This document shows positions 49,888 through 60,200 of a stretch of DNA of 64,000 nucleotides, piece by piece. Source of the stretch: Blastocystis sp. Blastoise (Eukaryota; Sar; Bigyra; Opalinata; Blastocystidae). The notes below the pieces were generated by a model, which was not told the origin of the DNA, ran no database searches, and saw only the letters and a list, made by a program, of their open reading frames with translations. The stretch covers positions 62,001-126,000 of the forward strand of contig JBBPEB010000030.1 of assembly GCA_039096225.1 (NCBI GenBank). Reading direction: 5' to 3'. Numbering within the stretch: position 1 is the first letter of the stretch; each line of letters starts with the position of its first letter. The translations under genes were made by a program, and so were the position numbers.

Positions 49888-50788
49888 TTGCTGCTATTAA
49901 CATATACATTAAGATCTGTAAATGTAAATTGTTCCTTTTGAATCCATATATCTAGATTATTAAGCATGACTTCTGATGACGCACTTAGAGAAGGAGGTAA
50001 CGTCTATAATTAACAATAGAAGAAGGTCAAGAATAAATTATATATATATATAATAATAAATAATTATATATATATTATAATAATACTAATATATATACAT
50101 AATAATAAATTATTATATATATAATAATAATAATACAATAATAATAGAAAAATACTAAAAAACACTAAAAAAGAATATATAATTATTTTTATAATTAACA
50201 CCTACAGATTTTGATAATTTTTTATCTATTAGACTATGTGATTGATTGCCCCATGAAGATGCCTTCTTACGTACTAAAAATATTATTAGTATAAAAATAC
50301 TATTTGTATAAAAACATTATTTGTATAAAAATATAATTAGTATAAAAACATTATTTGTATAAAAATATAATTAGTATAAAAACATATTTGTATAAAAATA
50401 TAATTAGTATAAAAACATTATTTGTATAAAAATATAGCATACTTTGTTCAGGAGCTTTTCTAGCATTAGTTTCTATCGCCTTTAGAGTCTCTTGAGATAT
50501 AGATCCATTTTTCTAATATTTAATGTTATTAAGAAAAGCATCTACATACTAATTCTGTTTTTAGAGATTCAATAAAAGTTTTCAAAATGAGGTTTCCCTC
50601 CCATCGAATTACTCCTAATAGATATTACTTATAAGACTTCTTCTAATTACCAGAATTCATTGTTTCTGAGATAATTGCAGTGACAGATGGATATGATATT
50701 TTCTTAACAGCATAGGATCGATATCTAATTTTTAGAAATCATAAAATAAGACGTTATTCTTATACAATAATTTGGCGGATGTGAACAT
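49281..50788 (-). CDS. MGME1: MGME1-like mitochondrial PD-(D/E)XK exonuclease
   Basis: About nine very short exons, none long enough to stand out alone; start ATG 50,788, TAA 49,281, about 260 residues. It begins MFTSAKLLYRSYAVKK, a typical mitochondrial targeting peptide. The family hallmark YPSVTAIISETMN follows directly. Later come WGNQSHSLIDKKL (cf. G..VH..IE), KYCGYIDAIGF (catalytic Asp) and NPVIIDFKTGK (the D-x-K catalytic pair), then LAAYVEAYNEM and AYILHF. MGME1 trims single-stranded DNA flaps during mitochondrial DNA replication. One intron has a private minisatellite (50,275-50,437). Confidence 0.82.
50275..50437. repeat. Intronic minisatellite in MGME1-like gene
   Basis: About five copies of a 32-33 bp unit containing AATTAGTATAAAAACATTAT, within one intron. 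Confidence 0.8.
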
Positions 50789-51199
50789 CTAGTTTAGAAA
50801 TTCTTAGAATATATATTAACAAGGAATTAAATAAATAACAACTATGAATATTATAGTTTAAACAGCTTTTAAACTGTATCTGTAATAATAACAAAAAAGA
50901 AATAGATTGCTTGTTTCGTTCACTATATTAATATATCTGTGAAATATGAAACTACAATAAACAAATAGACTATGAGACATAAACACTTTTTATTCAAATA
51001 TACTTGTGAACCAAGACATTTATGATACTAATCTCGTGTATTAACTTGTTATTTATAATAAGAATGATAATGTCATAGTTATATTAGTTCTATTAATGTA
51101 TATATAAATTTTACTTTATTTATATATTCAATATCAGTTTAGAAATATAAAAAATGATATACAAATATTCTTCTGTTGTCTATTAACAGTCACATAAAG
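50789..51199. other. Divergent intergenic spacer
   Basis: 411 bp between the MGME1-like gene (-) and MPDU1 (+); shared promoter region, no specific motif seen. Confidence 0.45.
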
Positions 51200-52747
51200 A
51201 TGGAATTCAATAAAAGGAATATTACTTCGATTATTATATCCTTTGTACTTCTTATATTCTTAGGAGTAGCTTTTTGCTTTACAAAGTATGGAAAGTTACT
51301 GATTGTTGCAATACTTGGAGATAATGGTGAAAAATGTTATAAAACATTTTTTATTGACTTTAATATCCTCAATAAAGATTGTCTTCAAATTACAGTTTCT
51401 AAAGGTCTTGGTTATGGTATTGTTGTTGCTTCAGCAATTCTGAAAGTTCCTCAGATCGTTAAAATATTGTCAAGTCATAGTGTTATGGGTTTGAGTCTTG
51501 ATTCGTTTTTCTTTGAAGTAGCATCAAACATTCCTTCTGTGATATTTAATGTTGTCATGGTATGTACTAATCTAATCTATTCTAATCAGGTTATTAGAAA
51601 TATCCTTTCTCTGTTTTTGGTGAGTCCATTATTATTTTAGTTCAAAATGTCATCTTAGTCATTCTTTACTATATTTATGGTCGTTCAAAAACTACTTTTA
51701 AATATAGCTCTTTCTTCAGAAAATCTTTCTTTTTCTTCGGTATATATCCCGTTTTTATATACTATGTTCCAAATTCTATATCTTTTATGAGATACTATTG
51801 ATATCATAATATACTCATAGATCTAAAAATACTACCCATTATATATTATTATATATTCTAAAGAGATATAACGTTATATATATATTTTTTTAATTGAATT
51901 CTATGTTAATTATATATATATATTTTTATTAAATTCTATGTTAATTATATATATATATATATATTTAATTGAATACTATGTTAATTATATATATATATAT
52001 TTATTGAATTCTATGTTAATTATATATATATATTTAATTGAATACTATGTTAATTATCTATATATATATTTAATTGAATACTATGTTAATTATCTATATA
52101 TATGTTTTTTAATTGAATACTATGTTAATTATATATATAATTTCTTAATTGTATACTACTTTAAGTATCTTCCTTTGATCGGAGGCCTCTGTGCTATTAT
52201 TGGTCGTATTCCGCAAATAATGGAAAATAAGCGACAACGACACACAGGACAAGTATATATATATATATATATATTGATATTCTTCTTCTTATATATATAT
52301 ATTGATATTATTCTTTATGTTTGTTGATGTATCTATATAAGTTTTTATCGTTTTTAAAAAATTGAATCATAATAACTATATTAATTATATATATATCGCT
52401 ATCGCTATCAAATTCTTTTCTTTATTTTTTTTCTATTTCATTCTATTTAATATATATATATATAGTTATCTATATTAACATGGGCATTCACCGCTTTAGG
52501 TTCTATGGCTCGTATCTTCACGACAGTTACTGAAGTTAAGGATCCTATTATGACGCTTAGTTATTGTTTATCCTCATTAGTCAACTGGATTCTTGTCTTT
52601 CAAATCATATTGTATATTTTATTTATATATATTATTAATATAATATATATATATCATTCTTATTATTCTTATTATAGTTATTGGAATAGAACTACAAGAA
52701 TTATTAAAGAACAAACAACACCTATGGATAGTGATACTAAAATCTAA
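51200..52747 (+). CDS. MPDU1: MPDU1, mannose-P-dolichol utilisation PQ-loop protein
   Basis: Start ATG 51,200 (MEFNKRNITSIIISFVLL), stop TAA 52,747. MPDU1 (Lec35) is an ER membrane PQ-loop protein needed to use dolichol-P-mannose and dolichol-P-glucose in glycosylation and GPI synthesis. Motifs: CLQITVSKGLGYGIVVASAI, the first PQ loop ILKVPQIVKILSS, GLSLDSFFFEV, KYPFSVFGE (human NFPFSSWGE), and the second PQ loop GRIPQIMENKRQRHTGQLS, then GSMARIFTTVTEV. The C-terminus is YWNRTTRIIKEQ, like human FYWNAK. The junction between FMRYY and YLPLIGG (51,792-52,158) cannot be made with GT-AG in frame. Confidence 0.88.
51890..52158. repeat. Intronic minisatellite in MPDU1
   Basis: About eight imperfect copies of a roughly 30-35 bp unit containing ATTGAATACTATGTTAATTA. 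The last copy runs into the apparent 3' end of the intron. Confidence 0.85.
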
Positions 52748-53501
52748 TTTTTGAAAAAAAATATCAATTGTTCTTTATAACTCATATATTTTGTAATGTG
52801 TATTTTAAACTTGAATATTTGTTTGTTTTGTTGTTTAGAATATATTAAAACTTGACAATCTTATTATTAGTACTATTTAATACCCATCTTCAACAAATTT
52901 GTCATCAACAAGTAAGTCACAACGTCATACAGTTGCCCTCTGAGTTATTATATTTATTGTGTATATTCTTAAAGTAAATAATTTATTAAAATAAAAAGAA
53001 AAAAAATTGAATGAAGGAAGTCTTAAAAATTATAATTAAAAATTCATTTATTTACTCATTTCTTCAAGAAATAAAACATATGAAACCTAATTGTTTCAAG
53101 TATAACAAAAACAAGTTTTAATATGTTATATGAAACACATCATTTCTATAAGAAATAGTGTTTACTTCTCTCATTGGAAATGACCTTGATTCTCATTCTT
53201 GGGAATTTGTAGAAGAAAAAAAGAGAAATAAGGATTTGAGATCATATATAGAAAAAATCCCCTAAATAGGGTACTTTTTGGAGAAGATATGGGGTATTTT
53301 ATGATAGAAAGCCCTTTTTCCTCATTTCTGTCAATGCTTGATTGTTTTGAGAAAATAATCTAAGAAAGATCGTCTCATCTAGAAAGATCAATTGTTTTTT
53401 TTTGTTCTAACTGTTAATAAATAAGTAAAAGTATATTCTATATCAAGAAAACACATACTATGGAAAGCCATATACATGTTCTTATTTCTTTTTTTATCTA
53501 G
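52748..53501. other. Intergenic spacer
   Basis: 754 bp between MPDU1 and the AGFG-like gene. A TTTTTTTATCTAG acceptor-like string abuts the ATG at 53,502, so a 5'-UTR intron is possible. No other feature recognised. Confidence 0.4.
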
Positions 53502-54879
53502 ATGGCTGAAAAGAAAGCTAATCCTGAAGCTCTTCTTCAAAAATATAGAAAACTTGATGAAAACAGAGTCTGCCCTAACTGTGGTGAAGAATCTAAATTA
53601 GGTTTCACTAATGTTTGTGTTCCTTACAAGAGTTTTGTTTGTAATAACTGTAAAAGTGCTCATCAAGCTTTCTCTCACAGAGTGAAGGTAAAATTATAGA
53701 ATATATATTTTTATTATTGTTTAATTCTTTGTTTATCGTTTTACTATATTGGTTTTCATTATTTATAGAGTGTAACTATGTCTACTTGGACTTTAAAGGA
53801 AGTTAAGGCTCTTTCTTCTAAGAATGGTGGTGGTAATGATAATTGTAAGAAAATCTGGTTAAGTAAAGGACCTGTTGAGAAATATCAACCTCATCCTGGT
53901 GATGATTTAGATAAATTCAAGCGTTTTATTGAAATGGCTTATGAACAGAAGAAATTCTATGCTGGTGAAGATGACCAAGAAGAACAATCTGAAGAAGCTC
54001 CTGAAGAAGCTGAAGAACCCGAAGAAGAAGAAGCTCCTAAGAAGAAGGTTGTTAAGAAGGTTGTATGTGAATTTTTTTTTATATTCTATATATATGTTTT
54101 ATATTGTTTTTATATTAATATATATATTATTTTAATATTAATATATATATATATTAATATTAATATATATATATATATATAGGTTAAGAAGGTAGTAAAG
54201 AAGGTTGCTAAGAAGGAAGAACCTGAAGATGATGATTTAATGAACATGGGTGGTGAAGAGTATCTATTCTATACTATCTTATATTATCCATATTATTATT
54301 TATAGTATATAACTATTTATCTATATAGAGAAGCTGCTCCTAAGAAGACTACAAAGAAGGTTGTAAAGAAGGTTGTTAAGAAGGATAAGGAAGCTGTTAA
54401 ATCTCAAGATCTTATTGGATTTGATGTCGATTCTCCTGAATCTCGTTTACGTATATATATATATATATATATAAACATATTTATTATTCTATTTATTATC
54501 ATAATCATCAATCAATATCAAATTTTAATACATAAATTTCATAATTTTTATAGAAAAGTTATTAGCTCAAACTGACTTCAATGGTGCTGCTGCTCCTGCT
54601 GCTGCTGTTCCCCTTGGTGGTAACGTTCTTATGCCTTCTAATGTTGATTATCAAAAGATGGCTGAAGCTAATGCTATTTCTAGCTTAGGTCCTTCTGTCC
54701 AAGTAGGTCGTACCATGATGCCCATGGCTGCTATGCAACCTACTATGGGTTATGGTATGTATCCTCAACAACAAATGGGTATGGGATATGGCATGCCTCA
54801 ACAACAAATGGGTATGTATGGTCAACAACAAATGGGCATGGGCATGGGTTATGGCATGCAACAACAAAGAGGATTCTAA
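53502..54879 (+). CDS. AGFG/Hrb-like ArfGAP-domain protein
   Basis: Five exons, ATG 53,502, TAA 54,879. The N-terminal zinc finger CPNCGEES ... SFVCNNCKSAHQ and the following HRVKSVTMSTWTLKEVKAL, NCKKIWLSKGP and KFKRFIEMAYEQKKFY match the ArfGAP domain of AGFG/Hrb proteins (human: HRVKSISMTTFTQQEIEFL). AGFG proteins work in clathrin trafficking and nuclear-pore-related transport. The position of the catalytic arginine (CX4R) is Gln here. The middle is Glu-rich, then Lys/Val repeats (KKVVKKVVKK). The C-terminus is Met/Gly/Gln/Tyr-rich with repeats like YGMPQQQMGM, comparable in kind to the NPF/FG-rich tails of AGFG. Confidence 0.7.
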
Positions 54880-55330
54880 ACGAACTTCATTGAGAATACT
54901 CAAATCTAACCTTAAAATCTGATATTTTAAAAAATACCTGCTTTTATATAATATATCATTGAATTACGTGTTATTTTAATTTTATCAATTGTATGGTGTA
55001 ATTACTCTTTGTGAATATTACTGTAAAAATATACAAATATTTTGACATATATATATATCTATCTTGTACTCTTTTCTTTTTAATATATGCCAATCTATAC
55101 GTTATTTATTATTGGTTTATGTTTTTATTCTATTTAACAAACTGTTATAAACTTTAAAATTATTGTATAAAAGTAACAACGATAAATAACTAACAAAAAA
55201 AAAGAGAAATGAAAACATATAAGTATATCTACATGACAATATAGATAAAGAAAAAAAAGATATATCTCAAGTTAATAGAAACAAAAATATTTTAAATATA
55301 TACAAATAAGTAATTCAAGAAATATCTTGT
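54880..55330. other. Convergent intergenic spacer
   Basis: 451 bp of AT-rich DNA, nothing recognised. Confidence 0.45.
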
Positions 55331-55579
55331 TTATACTTTTATTATACATTTATCCTCATTTTGTATAGAGGGTAGAGAATTAAGAATACTCTTATCCGTA
55401 ATTTGGTCACTAGGATAATGATAACCATTGATGTCAACAGGTTGTGGTTTAGGAACATATTTTGGGAATTCAAATCCATTCACATTGACAGTGTCTTTGC
55501 TTTTGATAAAAGAATCTGTTGGTATAAATCCCTTTTCATCACATGAAGGCAATGAGGCAATGTTAGATGAAAAACTCAT
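55331..55579 (-). CDS. Small single-exon protein, unknown
   Basis: An intact 82-residue frame with a natural ATG (MSFSSNIASLPSCDEKG) and a balanced composition, unlike the Ile/Tyr/Phe noise frames. It contains two related segments, VNVNGFEFPKYVP and VDINGYHYPSDQ, a possible internal duplication. No membrane segment, signal or known family seen. It is divergent from the next gene with about 240 bp between starts. Confidence 0.45.
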   Translation of the reverse strand: MSFSSNIASLPSCDEKGFIPTDSFIKSKDTVNVNGFEFPKYVPKPQPVDINGYHYPSDQITDKSILNSLPSIQNEDKCIIKV

Positions 55580-55821
55580 TATATTTTATAGAAAAATGGT
55601 ATGAACAACGAGAGAGTAGTTATAAAACATTTAGATAGAGATTTCTGAAATAAAAAGTAAATTCGTGAATATATAATTTTTAAGAAGAGAAAAAGGAAAT
55701 GTTTTCATGATTCAAAAAGAACAAGGATTTTTCTACTCATTAAGCATTTGTGTGGCATTCTATTACTATTAAGGTATTTATCACATTGATTCATATTCAA
55801 TAATTCAAGAAGAAGTAAGAG

Positions 55822-56985
55822 ATGAATCAGACAGAAAGATTAGTTGTTCACAGAAAAGAAATATCTTTAGAAAATCAGAATAACCATCAAACTACAAAGC
55901 TTCCTTCGCTAGAAGAAATCGATATTGACGAAAATAGTATTTTTTCTGGAACTAAAGAAGAATCAGTAGTGAATGATCATCAACTTATTATAGGTTACTA
56001 TATATTTTATGTTTAAATGATTATTAATATTTTATTGTTATTTCAGGTATTCCAAATCCTGTTGATTCTTGTGAATCAGTTCAAAAGAAGCAAATTATTT
56101 CATTAAATGATTCTAAATTAAAAGAATTGTAAGCTATTTTTAATTTTTTTATTTAAATATATTATTAGGAAACAAAACAATGATATAGATGTTTCACATA
56201 ATACTATTCAAAATAGTATTCAGAATGATATTCAAATTAACTCTCAAATCAATATTCAGAATAAATCAAATAATTCTCAAAATAATTTACCCAGTAATTC
56301 TCAAAATAATTTACCCAATAATTCTCAAAATAATTTACCCAATAATTCTCAAATTATGCCTACAAATAACTATCCTATAAATGGTATGCCATCTTTTGAT
56401 TCTCTTCCTCTTCCTAATGGAATGATTCCCTTACCTCCTCCTAATGGAATGATGCCTCCTCCTCCATTCCTATTTCCTCCTTATCTTCCTATTCCTCCTC
56501 CATATATGAATCCAAATACTCCATATTCTATACCTCTTCCTCCAATTATTACTAATACTTCTACTTCAGAAACACATAATATACTCTCTTCAACAACAGG
56601 AATTATCAATAGTCAAACGAATCAACATTCATCAGAAAACAATATACACTCCTCTGACACTATTCAAATAGATTCCACGAATTCAAAAGATATTAATAAT
56701 AATACAAAGAACAATCAAGGAATATCTCCTTCTACAACTATAAATGAACAACAATCGAATACTCCAATAACATCAAATCCACAGAGATCTAATCGTCGAA
56801 TGAAAGTCATACCTCCATTCATTCCAGATTTCTCGTATATTAATCCAAATTTTAGAGCCCAAGATATCCAACCATTTCAAGGAAAAATTGATATGCATTC
56901 CATTGAATCATTGAATGATGCTATGTTTAAAGATCGTTTTATTAAACCTTCTTTCTTAGAAGACCCTTGGAAAAATATAATGTAA
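55822..56985 (+). CDS. Disordered Asn/Pro-rich protein, unknown
   Basis: Three exons, ATG 55,822 (MNQTERLVVHRKE), TAA 56,985, about 350 residues. Its introns use GTTACT and GTAAGC donors, less typical of this window. The middle has four tandem NNSQNNLP repeats, then a Pro/Met segment (LPNGMIPLPPPNGMMPPPP), then Ser/Thr/Asn-rich sequence. The last 60 residues are the only conserved-looking part: RRMKVIPPFIPDFSYINPNF ... PSFLEDPWKNIM. I do not recognise the family. Confidence 0.65.
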
Positions 56986-57048
56986 AAATAGTAATAAAAT
57001 TTTTTTTTGTTATAATATGACAATATTTAATTAATATACACAACCTGT

Positions 57049-57096
<48 letters not shown>

Positions 57097-57226
57097 ATAA
57101 GAAACAACAACTCAATTATTCATAGCATATATTATATAATATATTAACACCAAACAGAAAAATTTAAAAACCATTTATAAAATAATTCATAAAACATAAA
57201 TAATAGAACACAAAATTATAAATGTT
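56986..57226. other. Convergent intergenic spacer with (TA)n
   Basis: 241 bp between convergent genes, holding a (TA)n run at about 57,053-57,090. Nothing else seen. Confidence 0.5.
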
Positions 57227-60200
57227 TTATTCTTTCATATCAATATCTTTATTAGAATCAACTTCTTCATCATTCGATTGTTCTTCTTCTTCTTCCATAC
57301 CTTTCTTAACATCAAATTCAAGAGTATATTCCTATAAAAAGAAAATTAATAGAATAATAATATATATATAACAATAAAATTAATAATATAACAATATATA
57401 TTCTTGATCACAACCTAAATAAGAATCAGTCATAAAGTATAAAGTATAAGAATAATGGCCAGGTTCATCAGGAGCATTAAATTGTAACTTTGTACGATTT
57501 TCAGCTTTCAAATTAATAGATTTAATTGTATGAATAACATTACTTTCATTATCACCAACAATAAGCCACCACATTTCTTTCTTTGGAATAGGATAAGTTT
57601 GACTAGATACAATACCAATAGAACTAGGATCCTCATCTTCATCAACATCTCTAGTTAAATGAACATTTACAGTAACAACATCATCTGTTGTTAATGTATC
57701 TATATCTTCTATTTCATGTTCTAACTCTATAGATGGATAACTATTACAGAAAGTAGCTATATCTCCAATTTGTTGTTCAGTTAATCCTTTCAAATATTGA
57801 TTTCTTTGTTCATCTTCACATTCAATGATATCAAAAATACCTTCAACACCTTCAGCTTCACAATCTTGAGCTCTATCTTTATCAAAATGAGGTAATTGTA
57901 ATAAACGACTATCTTCAGCCCACATACCTTGTACAATCATCTGACATAATTCAATAGTAGCTAAAACAGGCTTTAAGTATGAAGAACTACTAATAATATC
58001 TACTAAACATTGAAGTAAACGAAGAGATACACTTAATACACCTTCAGTATCTAATTTCATATCACTAGACATAAGCTTACGAGAGAAATAATTTTGTAAT
58101 AATAAATTCACTTTTTGACCTGTTAATGTCTTATTTTCTACAGGATAAGGAAGAGAACGAATATCTTGTCGTATAGTATCTTGTTCATTATGACGAATAA
58201 TAATATCATCAAATTCAGAAGCAGAACATAATATTTGTAATAAACCCTTTCGCTTAGCTTTAGGTTTAATCGATTGAGCAAATAATTCAATAGTAGTATA
58301 TTGAACATAATAATAAGCAGCAATCATACCCATATTAACAGCAGTAAGTTCTAATTCATTCATCTTCTTAATAAGTCCAGCATCAACCAAAGAATTAATC
58401 GTTTCTTCTGTTAATTCAGAAGTATAATCAGATAAATGATCCGCTGATACACCTTGTAATCCATAATAATTAGGATTCTTAAGTAGACGACGGAATAAGA
58501 ATGTCCATGTTAAATAATCATTAGCATCTTGATAATTATCTATAGAACGACTTACAATTTCAGCATTAAATAAATCAGCAAGATTCAAATATAATTGACT
58601 TTCTAGAGGAAGAGGTTCATACAAGAATTTCTTAAAGAATGCCTTTTTAGGTGTATGACAGAGAACGACACATTTACCTACACTATCAACAGAAGGACGA
58701 CTAGCATGACCAATCATTTGAATCATTTCATTAATAGAATAATCAACATACATATGTTCCTTACCATCATAATAGGTAGTTTCCATAATAATAACAAGAT
58801 GGGCTAGCTCTTCTAAACACCAACAACAATCAAAAGTACTCACTAGAACTTGAATCTTTTCTTCATGATATAATTGAAGAACAATCTTCTTATCATTTTC
58901 ATTCATACCCTATAGAAACATAATATAAATTATGAACTGTATAAATAATAATAATAATTTAAAAGATTATATAATATCAGTAGTGGTTAAGGTTAGTATC
59001 ATGAGGTTTCCCCTCAAAAACACGGACCAGTGGTATCCTCATTTAAGAATATATATATATATATATATATATAACACAGATAGTAATAAATATTCTTATA
59101 AGTAATATCAGTAGTGGTTAAGGTTAGTATCATGAGGTTTCCCCTCAAAAACACGGACCAGTGGTATCCTCATTTAAGAATAAATATACTACAATGTAAA
59201 TGTATAAATAAAAAGAGATGTCAGAAATGGTTGCTAGTTTGATCATAAGGTTCCCCCTCAGATAAAACACGGACCAATTTATCATCATTCTCTCTTTAGT
59301 AATACACATTATATATATATAATCAGAAAATAGAAATAATAATAAATATCAGTAGTGGTTAAGGTTAGTATCATGAGGTTTCCCCTCAAAAACACGGACC
59401 AGTGGTATCCTCATTTATTTATTATTTAATTTGATAAAAAATAATTTAAAATAATTAAATAATTGAAAAAATTAAAAAAAAAAAAAAAAAAACAATAATA
59501 ATAATAATAAGAGTGTCAGAAATGGTTGATAGTTTGATCATAAGGTTCCCCCTCAGATAAAACACGGACCAATTTATCATCATTCTCTTAAATTATTAAT
59601 ATAAAATATAATCAGAAGTATCTGTATATCAGTCATAATATACATAAATATACATTCTTACAATAATTGTTATTACATCATATTAATAAATATATCATAA
59701 ATAGATAAATCATATAATATACATACCTTATAAAAGAAACCAATACCAGCAAGTAAAACTACTTTAAGAGCAGGATCTTGAATCGACTCTGTAATTTGTT
59801 CAATATCTTCTTTGGTTGTATGTAAGAATCGAGAAGCATTATTACTAGCACTAGCATAAGTTAATATATCAACACTAGTCATTTGAGCTTGTTTCTTAGA
59901 AGGAACAAATACAATAGTAGATTTAATAGTAGCTAAACTAATAATACTATTATACATAGGTTTACTCATTGCTAATAAACGTGTACCTACATGATTAATA
60001 TCAAATCCTTCTATATGCATTTCAAGTGGAACAGGACGAACACTACTGTGGAAATTATATAAAGATCGTTCACAAGTTAACCAATCTGATAAAGAACGAG
60101 CATTAGCCACGGATGTTGACAAAGCAATAATACGAACTTTCTTTTCTAATTGATTTGTCATATATCGTATTCTTGATAATACAATTTCATAAATATAACC

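Noticed and set aside
58973-59588. Regularly spaced near-identical units suggesting a CRISPR-like array
   Set aside because: The units are two types of C/D-box snoRNA with C, D', C' and D boxes and an rRNA guide, inside a eukaryotic intron.
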